Positions 16,823 through 26,612 are shown, numbered from the stretch's first letter. The stretch is 64,000 nt of DNA from an uncultured Eubacteriales bacterium (GCA_934552855.1 CAKTEU010000001.1:69820-133819), one strand, 5' to 3'. Notes: generated from the letters alone by a model not told the origin. Translations and numbers: made by a program.

Positions 16823-17707
16823 TTAATATTTAACTTTTCCGAGCGCAACCTGTTTGAGATGTGCACCATACGGGGATTTTCCGTACCGTTCGGCGGAAGA
16901 AAGAAGCTTTTCTTTTTTTATCCAGCCGTTTTTGAACGCAATTTCCTCCGGCGCGGAAATCATAATAGATTGTCTTCCTTCGACAATCCGCACAAAGTTT
17001 GACGCTTCGTTAAGGCTTTCAACCGTTCCGGTGTCAAGCCACGCAAAACCTCGGCCGAGAAGTTTTACCGAAAGCTTTTCTTCCTTAAGGAACATCAGGT
17101 TAAGGTCGGTGATTTCAAGCTCTCCCCTTGCGGAGGGCTTTACCTTTTTTGCCTTTTCGGCAACAGTGTTATCATAAAAATAAAGTCCCGTAACGCAGTA
17201 ATTTGACTTGGGTTGCTTTGGCTTTTCTTCAATTGAAATAACTTTTTCATTTTCATCAAATTCAACAACGCCGAAACGCTCCGGATCGTCAACATAATAT
17301 CCGAAAACGGTTGCTTTTTTGTTTTCGGCGTTTTCCTTTGCTTCTTTCAAAAGTTTTCCAAGTCCGTTACCGTAAAAGATATTGTCGCCGAGAATCATTG
17401 CACAGCTGTCGTTTCCGATAAAATCTTCGCCGATTATAAACGCCTGTGCAAGTCCGTCCGGTGACGGCTGAACGGCATAGCTGAGTTCTATTCCGAAGTC
17501 TGAGCCGTCACCCAAAAGGCGTTCAAAGTTTCCAATATCTTCCGGAGTTGAAATAATGAGAATGTCACGAATTTCCGCCATCATAAGAACCGAAAGCGGA
17601 TAATAAATCATAGGCTTGTCATAAACGGGAAGAAGCTGTTTTGATGTTACCATTGTTATCGGATAAAGCCTTGTTCCGCTGCCACCGGCAAGAATGATTC
17701 CTTTCAT
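16823..17707 (-). CDS. rfbA: Glucose-1-phosphate thymidylyltransferase
   Basis: Forms dTDP-glucose from dTTP and glucose 1-phosphate, the first step toward dTDP-rhamnose and related cell-surface sugars. The 294-residue protein opens with MKGIILAGGSGTRLYP, the nucleotide-binding loop, followed by QLLPVYDKPMIYYPLS and AMILGDNIFYG, and has EKPKQPKSNYCVTGLYFYD. AAAGGAG precedes the ATG at 17705-17707. No rfbB, rfbC or rfbD is nearby, so the remaining pathway genes must be elsewhere. Confidence 0.95.
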   Translation of the reverse strand: MKGIILAGGSGTRLYPITMVTSKQLLPVYDKPMIYYPLSVLMMAEIRDILIISTPEDIGNFERLLGDGSDFGIELSYAVQPSPDGLAQAFIIGEDFIGNDSCAMILGDNIFYGNGLGKLLKEAKENAENKKATVFGYYVDDPERFGVVEFDENEKVISIEEKPKQPKSNYCVTGLYFYDNTVAEKAKKVKPSARGELEITDLNLMFLKEEKLSVKLLGRGFAWLDTGTVESLNEASNFVRIVEGRQSIMISAPEEIAFKNGWIKKEKLLSSAERYGKSPYGAHLKQVALGKVKY

Positions 17708-17737
17708 ATGTTTTCTCCTTTTTGAAAAATTCAATGT

Positions 17738-19294
17738 TTATTTGTTGTTATACTCCGCCGTTGTGAGAATATTCCTGCTGCAAAAAATTGTTATTGCGCC
17801 GACAACGGCATTAACTGCCGCCATTGCAAAAAACATTATGCCTTCGAATATCGGAAAAAGTACGCCGAGTCCGACACCGGCCGCAACGCCGGGAACCGAA
17901 AAAGCAAACGCAAGCAAAAAATAAAGAAAAATCAAAAGTGCCTTGTTTCCGCCGTTACCGAAAAAGCGCTGCAAAACAAGATTGACTCCGACAAAAAGAA
18001 AGTTGAAGCTGATTTTTGCGAGTATCAATCCGACAACCGCAAGCGGCGGCGTTTTGAATATAAAGTAAAACGGCAAAAATGTTATCACCGCTTCTGCAAT
18101 CGAAGACGGAAGCTGCTCTTTGAGCATATTGAGAAGCTTTTTAAACGGCGGCTGCGGAATCAGATATACATAAGGCAAAAGAAGCTCCCTTGCCCAGCGC
18201 CCCGAACCGACGGTGAAAATTGAAAAATAAATGTTCATTGCAAACGCAAAGTTCACGTCTTTTACAACAAACGCAAAACCTATCGTTATCGCCGCAAAAA
18301 CAAGGTTAACCATGTTGATTATAAAAACTTTTGAGCGGCGGTTTTCAATTTTATGCTTTTCGGCAATTGCCGATGCACCTTCACCTTTTGAAAAACCGGT
18401 TCTTCCGGTTTTGACATTCCTCGGTGCGGCTTCCGAAGCCTTGCCCTCTTTTCTTGCGGTGATTGCAGAAAACGAAACTTCGGTTGCTTTAAGAACGTCT
18501 TCGTAATAATCACTGTTGAGCCTTGAAACAAGAAGATAAAAAGCCGCAATGCACAAGACAAAACAGCAAAACGCAATAATCAGCCCCTTGTAATCGGCAG
18601 TAATTGCAGAAACAACACCATAACGCACAAAGCCTGCAACCGGGAAAAAGTGCATAAAAAATGAATTTGCGTTTTTAACAACAGCCGGTAAAATATCTTT
18701 TTCTGAGGTATAGCTCATCACGCAAAGCACGGCAATGAACGCAATCACAATGCCGTAAAAAACAGCTTTTGCCGCTTTGCACTTTTTATCGTCGGACGAT
18801 GTAAACGAATAGATCAGCATTGCAAGCATCTGCGAAAGAAATGCCGTTGCCGCATAACCGACAAGAACACAAAGAAGCGATGCAAAACTTATGCCATAGG
18901 TATCATGCACCCAAGCGTACTGATAAAGAATAAAAACGCCGAGCATGAGCGAACGCCCGAGCTGACCGAAAAGACCGAACGTTAAAAGTGTTTGCGGCTT
19001 TTTGGGGCTTGTAAACAATATATTCACGTCTGCCATTGAAAACATTGACGCACCGTTGAGAAAGCCGTTTTTTGCAATCATGACAAATTCAAACGCATAA
19101 AGTGCAAGAACAATTGCATAAAATTCTTCAACATTTCTTGTTCCGGTTGGCATTGACGAATGATTGCCCGAAACAAATGTGACTGCAATAAGTCCAACAA
19201 AAACAATCAGCGTGATAAGCTCCGACGGGCGGCGGATAATTTCACGAAGGCGATTTTTGAACTTTCGTGTTAAAAGAAAAACAAGTGAGCTCAT
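17738..19294 (-). CDS. ABC exporter permease subunit (putative ABC_export family)
   Basis: Membrane protein of 518 residues with roughly a dozen hydrophobic segments and a Lys/Arg-rich cytosolic loop near residues 275-320. N-terminal LLTRKFKNRLREIIRRPSEL resembles the putative ABC exporter family common in Clostridia. It starts with an ATG that overlaps the stop of the upstream ATPase gene by four bases, so the two form one transporter. Cargo cannot be inferred. Confidence 0.75.
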   Translation of the reverse strand: MSSLVFLLTRKFKNRLREIIRRPSELITLIVFVGLIAVTFVSGNHSSMPTGTRNVEEFYAIVLALYAFEFVMIAKNGFLNGASMFSMADVNILFTSPKKPQTLLTFGLFGQLGRSLMLGVFILYQYAWVHDTYGISFASLLCVLVGYAATAFLSQMLAMLIYSFTSSDDKKCKAAKAVFYGIVIAFIAVLCVMSYTSEKDILPAVVKNANSFFMHFFPVAGFVRYGVVSAITADYKGLIIAFCCFVLCIAAFYLLVSRLNSDYYEDVLKATEVSFSAITARKEGKASEAAPRNVKTGRTGFSKGEGASAIAEKHKIENRRSKVFIINMVNLVFAAITIGFAFVVKDVNFAFAMNIYFSIFTVGSGRWARELLLPYVYLIPQPPFKKLLNMLKEQLPSSIAEAVITFLPFYFIFKTPPLAVVGLILAKISFNFLFVGVNLVLQRFFGNGGNKALLIFLYFLLAFAFSVPGVAAGVGLGVLFPIFEGIMFFAMAAVNAVVGAITIFCSRNILTTAEYNNK

Positions 19295-19989
19295 GACTTT
19301 TCACCGCTTTCGGTCAGTTCAAAAAAGAGATCCTCAAGGCTTTTTCCGTCGGTATCGCCCGCACTTTTTTCGGCGCAAAATTCACCGTTTTTCATGATGT
19401 ATGCTTTGTCCCAGCAGCTTTCAACGCTGTCAATCATGTGGGTACTGATGAGCACCGTTGCGCCTGAATTTTTCAGTTCTGCAAAAATCTCTTTAAGCTG
19501 CTTTATTGCGTGTGGGTCAAGACCGACCATCGGCTCGTCAAAGATAATTACGGACGGCTTATGAACCAGTGCGCAACAGATTGAAAGCTTCTGCTGCATA
19601 CCTTTTGAAAGCTCTTTTCCAAGCTTATCCTTTTTGTCAAAAAGTTCAAAGCGTTCAAGCAGTCTGTCCGCCGTTCCGTCATCCTCCATGCGGTATGAAC
19701 GCAACATAAATTCAAGGTGTTCCCGAACAGTCAAAAGGTCATAAACCGCCGGCATTTCCGGGACATAGCCGAGAATTTTTTTTGCTTCAAGGCTTTTGTT
19801 TTCGTTGCCGTCAATCGTAATTTCGCCCTCAAAACGAAGCAGACCGCAGATGCATTTGATTATCGTTGACTTTCCGGCACCGTTCGGTCCGAGCAAAACG
19901 GCAATTTCACCGTTTCCGATATCAAAAGAAACGTTGTTGTTTGCAAGAATTTTTCCGTATTTTTTTGTTACGTTTTTTACACACAGCAT
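19291..19989 (-). CDS. ABC transporter ATP-binding protein
   Basis: Nucleotide-binding subunit of 232 residues: Walker A GPNGAGKST, signature LSKGMQQKL, Walker B VIIFDEPMVGLD and switch His in STHMID. The Q-loop reads GYVPEMPA. It resembles the CcmA/DrrA group of export ATPases. It is coupled to the permease gene that follows (four-base overlap) and sits 12 bases after the GPH carrier gene upstream. Confidence 0.92.
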   Translation of the reverse strand: MLCVKNVTKKYGKILANNNVSFDIGNGEIAVLLGPNGAGKSTIIKCICGLLRFEGEITIDGNENKSLEAKKILGYVPEMPAVYDLLTVREHLEFMLRSYRMEDDGTADRLLERFELFDKKDKLGKELSKGMQQKLSICCALVHKPSVIIFDEPMVGLDPHAIKQLKEIFAELKNSGATVLISTHMIDSVESCWDKAYIMKNGEFCAEKSAGDTDGKSLEDLFFELTESGEKS

Positions 19990-20001
19990 AATTTTTCTCC
20001 G

Positions 20002-21402
20002 TTAAATAAGTTTTTCAAGTCCTTCGGTGCTGTACTCTTTTCCGCTTCGCTTTTTTTCAAGCTGAGAAGTAAGAAGTGCAAAACGCTCTTTGGTAACTGG
20101 ATAAAGAACAATTCCGATAATTGCAACAACAAGGAAAACGGCAGGGATAATTGTTGCAATGTTTTCAATCGCATCTTTTGCGGAATCGGGCTGAACGGAG
20201 AGAGTTCCGTTATATTTTCCGAAATTGAGAACCTGACCTGCAATCCACATTCCGATTGCCGCACCGAATTTTTGGAAGAACTGCGGGAAAGCGGTAATCA
20301 TGCTTTCACGGCGTTTTCCATTGACAAATTCGTCAACCTCAACAAGGTCGTACGCCATTGAATAGAAGATGGTCCAAAAGCACGCAAGACCGAGAGCAAC
20401 GGCGAAAACCGAAACGATGAGCATCGGTGTTCCGTTAATTCCGACAAGCTTGATGATAATAAGTCCGACAAGCATGATTGAGAAAAAGATGATTCCGGTT
20501 TTTCTTCTGTCGGTTTTTTCGGCAATCTTGGTAACGATCGGAATCATGAGACCCATTGAAGCAACAAGTGTGATGATAACAATTACCATTCCGCTGTCAT
20601 CCATTCCGAGCCTTGCCTGAACAAGATAAGCAAAGTTCGTCTGAATCATTGACGAAGAGATGAGGAAGAAGAAAACGAACATTACAAACCAGCGAAAAGG
20701 CTTGAGTTTGAGAATTTGAAGATACTCGGAAACCTTAACTTTTTCCTGTGTTTCGCTTGTATCCGACGCTTTTTTGAGTTCAATTCCGCGAAGGCTCAAT
20801 GAAGCAACAACGGCCGAGATAACGGCAAGAACGGCAAGAACCGCCGCCGTTGAAAGCCAACCGAGCGACGCACTGACACCCATACCGATGATAAGACCGG
20901 GCAAAACGGCAGGAACGGCATTACCGAGAAGGATTGCAACAGTGTTGAAAAGCGAGCTTTTTCCTCTGATGTCGGTGCGTTCGTCATAATCTTCGGTGAT
21001 TTCCGCAACAACGGCGTAATACGGAATTGTGTAAACCGTGTATGCAAGCCAGAAGCACATTGTCATTGCGGTGTAGAAAATGAACTTGAAGATGTCGCTT
21101 ATTTCGCCGAGAGGTATGAAAGCAGCAATGAAAGTGATTCCCATCGGGAATGCGGCACGAAGCATGAACTTGCGCTTATCGGCACCTTTTTTATCGGCAA
21201 AATGACCGATGATTGGGTCTGTGACTGCGTCCCAGATGACCGAAATGAGGCTTACTGTTGAAGCAAGACCGGGGTTCATGTGTGCAACGTCTGTGAGGAA
21301 GACGAGGTAATAGGTGTAATACATATTGTAAAGAATCGACTCGGCGGCAATTCCTCCGCAATAGCCGAACTTTTTGCCCTTTGTGAGCTGACTTTTGTGC
21401 AT
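20002..21402 (-). CDS. GPH-type MFS sugar carrier
   Basis: Second MelB-family transporter in the window, 466 residues and twelve helices. It shows the family opening KGKKFGYCGGIAAES, the DAVTDPIIGHFADKKGADKRK loop region with acidic cation-site residues, and GVNG-like Gly segments. TTAGGAG lies upstream of the ATG. No hydrolase or kinase is next to it, so the sugar is unknown; it may share a transcript with the ABC exporter genes downstream. It is distinct from the carrier in the sulfoquinovose operon. Confidence 0.85.
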   Translation of the reverse strand: MHKSQLTKGKKFGYCGGIAAESILYNMYYTYYLVFLTDVAHMNPGLASTVSLISVIWDAVTDPIIGHFADKKGADKRKFMLRAAFPMGITFIAAFIPLGEISDIFKFIFYTAMTMCFWLAYTVYTIPYYAVVAEITEDYDERTDIRGKSSLFNTVAILLGNAVPAVLPGLIIGMGVSASLGWLSTAAVLAVLAVISAVVASLSLRGIELKKASDTSETQEKVKVSEYLQILKLKPFRWFVMFVFFFLISSSMIQTNFAYLVQARLGMDDSGMVIVIITLVASMGLMIPIVTKIAEKTDRRKTGIIFFSIMLVGLIIIKLVGINGTPMLIVSVFAVALGLACFWTIFYSMAYDLVEVDEFVNGKRRESMITAFPQFFQKFGAAIGMWIAGQVLNFGKYNGTLSVQPDSAKDAIENIATIIPAVFLVVAIIGIVLYPVTKERFALLTSQLEKKRSGKEYSTEGLEKLI

Positions 21403-21454
21403 TGTTTTTCACTCCTAAAAATATATCTTTTCTTTATAAATTGCGCCTTTTCAA

Positions 21455-24385
21455 TCAAAACGCATTTTTTATTTTTTCAAAAAGCTTTTCAAAGAATGAA
21501 AGACTTTTTTCGCTTTCGCTTTGTGTTGTGTCAACAACAATTGATGCCGGCGTAAATTTATATGTTTCAGGCATTGGCAAAACGGACGGATCAATCGGTT
21601 CACCCGGTGCACTTTCGCCCGAAAGCGAAACGGAGGAATACGTTTCGTTATATGCGTAGTCAACAACATAAAGCTTTATGTCCGTAAGAGCAAAAATGTC
21701 TTTTTTGCTTTTTTCGCTGACGTTTACGGTGTATGTATAAACTCCGTTTTCAGGTTCAATGTTTTTGAACGAAACCGAGCCTAATGAGCGGTTGTTTTTG
21801 TCAAACATTTCAAATCCCATAACATATCGGTTGTCTTTAATTTTGACGGTGAGAACCGCTTCGCCGTTTTCAATTTTGTATTCGGCAAAGTCAACAGTCG
21901 GCTTTTCGTTGTCAACAACAAACGAAAACGAAATTGTTACTCGCTTTGATTTGTAATTCGCCGGCGTTGTTGAAACCTTATATACATAGCTTTGTTCGTC
22001 AACAAGTCCGCTTTTTCCGCCCCAAAGAAGACCGATTTCAGAATTATTCGGATTATTCGTTTTTCTTGCGTATTCAAAAAGAGACGAGCCGCAGTAACGA
22101 AAAACGCCGCTTTGAGTAAAGAGGTTGTAGTCCATTCGCTTTCCGTTTCGGATAAGTCCGACGCTAACCGTGACATAAGGATTACTGAGTTTGCTTTGAA
22201 GAGCGTTTTTCGAGTATGCACAATACTTTGCGTCAACGCCGTACTCCGTATCCTTTTCAAACATATTGGCACCAAGCGGGTAATAGCTTTTTCCGTCGGT
22301 AACCATAAGTCCCCACTCTTTTCCGAGGTATGACGGTTCGCTGTCATAAAGCGTGTTGTCAAAAAGCATCGGGTTTGACCAATCGCCGTTGAAGGAGACA
22401 AACGGAATTGAAAGAGAAGGCTGTTCTTCACTTTCTCCGTCAAGGAAAATGAAACCGTCAACAAAAAATCCGTTTTTGAAAGCTTCACGGTACGAAGCAA
22501 TAAATTCATCTGACACGGTAATTTTCACGCCTATTGTTTTGCTTTCCCCGGCAGAAAGGGTAACAATGCCGTTTTCCGCTCCTTTTGTATATTCAACGGT
22601 ATAATCATTTGCGCTAATGCGTTTTGAAGTGAGGGTGTTTACGTATTTTCCGTTTGAATCTTTAATAAAGCTGTCGGTAAGCACCGCTTCTCCGAGCGTA
22701 TATGTCTGCTCCTTTGAAGAAAGATTGTTCGCTTTGAAAGAAAATTCAAGAACGCCGTCGGTGTCTTCGCCAAGTTCGATTTTCGGCCTTGAAACGCCGT
22801 CGTTTTGAGTGAGATAAACGGGCGTTTCCATCGCCTTTTCAATGGCAACAAGTCCTGCGCCGATGCGTCTCGGCGAAAAATATGTGCTTTTTCCATAGGC
22901 TCTGAAAGGAACTGCGGTACTCATAATAAGGCTGTTAATAAATTCTGCGCTATCCTTTTTCTGCGTGTTCGGATATTTTTCGTTGACGTATTGTTTGACG
23001 AGCGCAAAGCAGCCGGCGTAATACGGAGCAGCCATTGAAGTTCCGTTCATATAACCGTATTCGTTTCCGGGAACACTTGAATAAATATCACTGCCGGGCG
23101 TTGTGATTTCCGGCTTCAAACGAAGGTCGGCGGTTACGCCCCACGAGGAAAATTCCGAAATATCCGCAGTTCCGTTTTCTTTAACGCTGACTGTTTCCGG
23201 CATTGCCGATTCATGCGGATTTACTCTTGAAGAAGCAACAGCAATAGGCCATTCATAGCTTGCCGGTGAACCGACGGTTCCGTAATCAAAAAGCTCTGCA
23301 CTCATTTTTTCCGAGCCGGGAACAGCGTCGTTTTCACCCATGCTCGCCTCGTTTCCGGCGGAACATGAAATTGCAATTCCGCTTTTTTGAAGCTTGCGGT
23401 ATACGTCTTTGCTGAAAATGTTGTCATGGCTTTGGCCGCAGGGAGAGCCGAGACTCATGTTGACAACGTCGGCACCGAGTTTTACCGAATCGTCAAGGGC
23501 GGCAAGATTGACTTCCTCTTTCGCCACCGAGTTCTTTTCGTCGCCGAAAACTTTCATCAAAAGAAGCTGTGCGTCCGGTGCAACGCCGGTCAGAACATCG
23601 CTTTTTCCGGCAGCAATTCCGGCAACGTGAGTTCCGTGGTCGGAATTTTTGTTTTCAACGGTTTTGTCAATCTCGGCATAATCCCATTTATACGGAATTT
23701 TTTCCGAGTAATAATTCACGCCCCAACGGGGAACGATTGTGTTAAGAACCTTGAACGTTGTAAGTTTTTTAATGTCGCTTTTTGAAAGCGAAGGATTTTC
23801 AACCGAAGAGGAAAAAGCTTCATGACTGCATTCAAAGCCTGTGTCAAGAATTGCAATTACAACGCCTTTTCCGGTATAGCCTTCGTTTTGAACTTTCGGA
23901 ACACCTGTGAAAAGATTATAATTATACTTTTTGTCTGCCACGGTTTCTTCGCCTTCGGTGTCGTCGGGTTTAGCGTACCTTTCGGCAACGGTTACGCTTT
24001 TTACTCCTGGAATTTTTTCAATAGCCGAAATGTACTCATACGGAACATAAAGCGAAAAACCGTTTGTTACAAAAGAATAAGAAAACGAATTTTTAAAATC
24101 GGCGGATGAAACGCTTTTTTCAATAAGGCTTTTGACCGTTTTTTGGGCGGATATGATTTTTTCGTATTTTTCGCTTCCGAGATAGGATTCAAGAAGTTCT
24201 TTTCTTTCCTCCGCACTTGAAACGCCGTCAAGAAGGCTTTTTTCGTCAAGTTCAACAATTACGCTCACAAAATCCTCTTTTGAAAGAAAGCTTTTGTTTT
24301 CATTTGAAAATGTGTCCCCCGACACGCCGAAAAAAGAAGAAAGCGCAAGAAGGAAACTCATAATTGAGGCAATGAATGATTTCAA
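21455..24385 (-). CDS. Secreted subtilisin-like (S8) serine peptidase
   Basis: Protein of 976 residues: signal peptide (IMSFLLALSSFFGVSG), an I9-like propeptide region to about residue 135 (FVSVIVELDEKSLLDG), then the S8 domain with catalytic D181 in AILDTGFECS, H250 in SDHGTHVAGIAAG, oxyanion N345 in SAGNEAS and S450 in NGTSMAAPYYAG. A beta-rich region follows (Fn3-like, residues about 500-930). There is no LPXTG motif or SLH repeat, so release or charge-based retention is expected. The start is a TTG with AAGGGGAG upstream; no ATG lies before the signal peptide. Likely used for protein degradation outside the cell. Confidence 0.9.
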   Translation of the reverse strand: MKSFIASIMSFLLALSSFFGVSGDTFSNENKSFLSKEDFVSVIVELDEKSLLDGVSSAEERKELLESYLGSEKYEKIISAQKTVKSLIEKSVSSADFKNSFSYSFVTNGFSLYVPYEYISAIEKIPGVKSVTVAERYAKPDDTEGEETVADKKYNYNLFTGVPKVQNEGYTGKGVVIAILDTGFECSHEAFSSSVENPSLSKSDIKKLTTFKVLNTIVPRWGVNYYSEKIPYKWDYAEIDKTVENKNSDHGTHVAGIAAGKSDVLTGVAPDAQLLLMKVFGDEKNSVAKEEVNLAALDDSVKLGADVVNMSLGSPCGQSHDNIFSKDVYRKLQKSGIAISCSAGNEASMGENDAVPGSEKMSAELFDYGTVGSPASYEWPIAVASSRVNPHESAMPETVSVKENGTADISEFSSWGVTADLRLKPEITTPGSDIYSSVPGNEYGYMNGTSMAAPYYAGCFALVKQYVNEKYPNTQKKDSAEFINSLIMSTAVPFRAYGKSTYFSPRRIGAGLVAIEKAMETPVYLTQNDGVSRPKIELGEDTDGVLEFSFKANNLSSKEQTYTLGEAVLTDSFIKDSNGKYVNTLTSKRISANDYTVEYTKGAENGIVTLSAGESKTIGVKITVSDEFIASYREAFKNGFFVDGFIFLDGESEEQPSLSIPFVSFNGDWSNPMLFDNTLYDSEPSYLGKEWGLMVTDGKSYYPLGANMFEKDTEYGVDAKYCAYSKNALQSKLSNPYVTVSVGLIRNGKRMDYNLFTQSGVFRYCGSSLFEYARKTNNPNNSEIGLLWGGKSGLVDEQSYVYKVSTTPANYKSKRVTISFSFVVDNEKPTVDFAEYKIENGEAVLTVKIKDNRYVMGFEMFDKNNRSLGSVSFKNIEPENGVYTYTVNVSEKSKKDIFALTDIKLYVVDYAYNETYSSVSLSGESAPGEPIDPSVLPMPETYKFTPASIVVDTTQSESEKSLSFFEKLFEKIKNAF

Positions 24386-24473
24386 ATTTATCTCCCCTTT
24401 TTGAGGCTGCTGCTCAAAACAATTTTATATTTTATAATACCACACTTGAAACGTGATGGCAATAACAGTAAAC

Positions 24474-24502
24474 AAAAAAACCGCCGATAAACGACGGTTT
24501 TT
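24474..24502 (-). terminator. Rho-independent terminator after ribU
   Basis: On the minus strand AACCGTCG pairs with CGGCGGTT around a five-base loop, followed by a run of T residues, 16 bases past the stop codon. Confidence 0.82.
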
Positions 24503-24517
24503 GGTATTTTGTTTAAG

Positions 24518-25087
24518 TTATACAAATTTTTCAATGTCGATTCTTTTAATCAAAGTCGGAACAAGAACAAAACTCAAAACCGAAAGCATAACACCCTTGA
24601 TTGCATTGAGTGCCGTTGCGGACCAAATTGCCGCCCAAAGCGTTTTGCTGTCAAGAGTTACACCGAGGAAGTATTTGAAAAACGGCGGGTCGATAAAATA
24701 ATTTGCACCGATTCCGACAAGAACGATTGAAACGATTCCCAAAACGCCGGCAAGCAGAACGCCCGCTTTCTTTTTATGCTTTTTATAAACAAGGCAAAAC
24801 GGAATTATATACGCCGAACCGACAATAAAATTCATAAGATTTCCAAAGCCCATTTGAGAACCGATACCCTTGACCGCAAGTTCAATAAGATTTTTCACAA
24901 GTTCAACCGCAACGCCCCAAACCGGGCCGAAAATCATTGCGCCGACAAGTGCGGGAACGTCGCTGAAATCAAGTTTTAAATGGCTTGCGCCGGGAAAAAG
25001 CGGAAACTCAAGAAGATACAGCACAAAGCTTACTGCGCAAAGCATTGCAACGGTTACATAGCGGACAAATTTTTTGTTTTTTTTCAT
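24518..25087 (-). CDS. ribU: ECF transporter S component for riboflavin
   Basis: Substrate-binding membrane subunit of 189 residues with six helices. The segment LEFPLFPGASHLKLDFSD, then VPALVGAMIFGPVWG and ELVKNLIELAVKG, is the RibU pattern. The upstream FMN riboswitch gives independent support for riboflavin as substrate. It needs the shared EcfT/EcfA module encoded elsewhere. The chosen start is the ATG at 25085-25087 with AAGGTC upstream; a longer ORF to 25213 runs into the riboswitch and is not credible. Confidence 0.92.
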   Translation of the reverse strand: MKKNKKFVRYVTVAMLCAVSFVLYLLEFPLFPGASHLKLDFSDVPALVGAMIFGPVWGVAVELVKNLIELAVKGIGSQMGFGNLMNFIVGSAYIIPFCLVYKKHKKKAGVLLAGVLGIVSIVLVGIGANYFIDPPFFKYFLGVTLDSKTLWAAIWSATALNAIKGVMLSVLSFVLVPTLIKRIDIEKFV

Positions 25088-25125
25088 CAGTGATCCGACC
25101 TTTCGTAAAAATTCGACAAACAAAA

Positions 25126-25147
25126 ACGCCCACAAAAATTGCGGGCG
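25126..25147 (-). terminator. Terminator of the FMN riboswitch expression platform
   Basis: Minus-strand stem CGCCCGCAA / TTGTGGGCG followed by TTTTTG, between the aptamer and ribU. FMN binding would favour this hairpin and stop transcription. Confidence 0.75.
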
Positions 25148-25167
25148 CAGAAAAGCAGGATCAACGT

Positions 25168-25288
25168 TTTTCTTCTTCCGTCCGGACTGTGACCGTCGGC
25201 TTCGGAATTTCACCGAAATCGGCTTTGCAAAGGCAAAGTTCGCAGGCTTTAACTGCCGGTGAGGAATTGCACCTCGCCCCGAAGATTC
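25168..25288 (-). ncRNA. FMN riboswitch (RFN element)
   Basis: The minus strand carries the conserved RFN blocks in order: GGGGCGAGGTGCAATTCC, CACCGGCAGT, AAAGCCTGCGA, GATTTCGGTGAAATTCCG, AAGCCGACGGTCACAGTC and CCGGACGGAAGAAG. The aptamer is upstream of ribU with a terminator hairpin between, so riboflavin uptake is reduced when FMN is plentiful. Confidence 0.96.
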
Positions 25289-25302
25289 ATTTGTCTGTTG
25301 AC

Positions 25303-25331
25303 AGTATATGCTTTTATCTTTGTTTTGTCAA
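25303..25331 (-). promoter_or_regulatory. Sigma-A promoter of the FMN riboswitch–ribU unit
   Basis: Minus-strand TTGACA (25326-25331), 17-base spacer, TATACT (25303-25308), about 15 bases before the aptamer. Confidence 0.82.
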
Positions 25332-25342
25332 CAGTTTTTTAA

Positions 25343-26302
25343 TCAAATTCTTGTTTCAAGAACCGTCATATCGCCGAGAATCTGAACCTCGCCGAGGCCG
25401 GCGGGGAGAAAAACGCTTTCGCCTTTATAAAACGTCAAAACGCCGTCCCCACAGCAAAGGCAGCCGTTTCCGTCAAGCGCAAGGAGCGAAACAAACGATG
25501 TTTCATCCGCAGTGACGGTCACGCTCTCCTTAATGTCAAGCCTTGAAGCGGTAAAAATTTTACACGAAGAAAGAAGCGTTTTTTTGCTTTCGCCGAGCAT
25601 TTCAAATTTTTTCGGCGCAAAATCGGTTTCCTCGTTTTTTTGAAGGTTCAAAACGTCGAGTGCCTTTTGAACGTGGAGCTCTCTCGGTTTTCCGTTTTGA
25701 AGCCTTCCGTAATCATAAACACGATAAGTCACGTTTGAGCTTTGCTGAACTTCGGCAAGAAGAATCCCCTTTCCGATTGCGTGAAGTGTTCCGGCCTTGA
25801 TGAAAAACACGTCGCCTTTTTTAACGTTCACTCTGTTGCAAAAATCAAGAACGGTGTTTTCCTCAACAGCCTTTTGAAACTGTTCTTTTGTCATATCCTC
25901 TTTCACGCCGAAAATGAGGCTTGCGCCCTCTTCGCAGTCAACGATATACCACATTTCGGTTTTTCCGTTTTGGTTTTCATGTTCCTTTGCATATGCGTCA
26001 TCGGGGTGAACCTGCAAAGAAAGGTTGTCCTTTGCGTCGATAAGCTTTATAAGAACGGGAAAATCGGAAAATTTTTCTGCATTCGTTCCAAGATAGGTTT
26101 TGCCCTCATTTTGAAGCACGTCACGAAGCGTTCTTCCTTTGAATGCAGTGTTTTCGATTATGCAGTCGCCGTCCGGGTGGCAGGAAAGTACCCACGCTTC
26201 CGCCTGGCGGTCGGTTTCGGCGTAATAATCAAACTCCCTTGAAAGACGTGTTCCGCCCCAGATGTAATCTTTTATTGCAGGTTGAAGTTTAAGAGGTTTC
26301 AT
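25343..26302 (-). CDS. manA: Mannose-6-phosphate isomerase, class I
   Basis: Interconverts mannose 6-phosphate and fructose 6-phosphate. The 319-residue protein is of the short Firmicutes type, with zinc ligands in LQVHPDDAYA and KTEMWYIVD and the active-site segment AGTLHAIGKG followed by YRVYDYGR. GGGAG precedes the ATG at 26300-26302; the ORF extension to 26428 is rejected because it reads back through the divergent gene's promoter region. It is transcribed alone, away from the BofA-like gene. Confidence 0.93.
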   Translation of the reverse strand: MKPLKLQPAIKDYIWGGTRLSREFDYYAETDRQAEAWVLSCHPDGDCIIENTAFKGRTLRDVLQNEGKTYLGTNAEKFSDFPVLIKLIDAKDNLSLQVHPDDAYAKEHENQNGKTEMWYIVDCEEGASLIFGVKEDMTKEQFQKAVEENTVLDFCNRVNVKKGDVFFIKAGTLHAIGKGILLAEVQQSSNVTYRVYDYGRLQNGKPRELHVQKALDVLNLQKNEETDFAPKKFEMLGESKKTLLSSCKIFTASRLDIKESVTVTADETSFVSLLALDGNGCLCCGDGVLTFYKGESVFLPAGLGEVQILGDMTVLETRI

Positions 26303-26348
26303 TTTTTCACTCCCGAGGTCATATATTATTATGAAAGGTGGCATCACT

Positions 26349-26612
26349 ATGAATTTCAAAAGCACTGCCGTAATTATAATGCTTGCTGTTTTTTCACTCA
26401 TTACGATTATTGTGATGTTTAAAAGCAAACATTTTTTTAAAGCTTTTGTTCTTTCCGCACTTCAGGGCGTTGCTGCGCTTTTTGCGGTCAATCTTCTTTC
26501 GGCGGCAACGAGTGTTTCGCTTGCCGTCAACGGTGTGACGCTTGCACTTTCGGCAATCGGCGGAACGGCAGGCGTTATCGGGATGCTTGTTTCAAGGCTG
26601 TTTTTGATGTGA
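26349..26612 (+). CDS. BofA-like small membrane protein
   Basis: Protein of 87 residues with two or three hydrophobic segments. The C-terminal part FAVNLLSAATSVSLAVN followed by TLALSAIGGTAGV fits the BofA family (VNxxS...T...N..T....GxPG), whose founder inhibits the pro-sigma-K protease in Bacillus. In Clostridia the family is widespread and its role is less clear. GGTGG lies eight bases before the ATG at 26349. It is convergent with the amidase gene with only one base between stops. Confidence 0.6.
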   Translation: MNFKSTAVIIMLAVFSLITIIVMFKSKHFFKAFVLSALQGVAALFAVNLLSAATSVSLAVNGVTLALSAIGGTAGVIGMLVSRLFLM

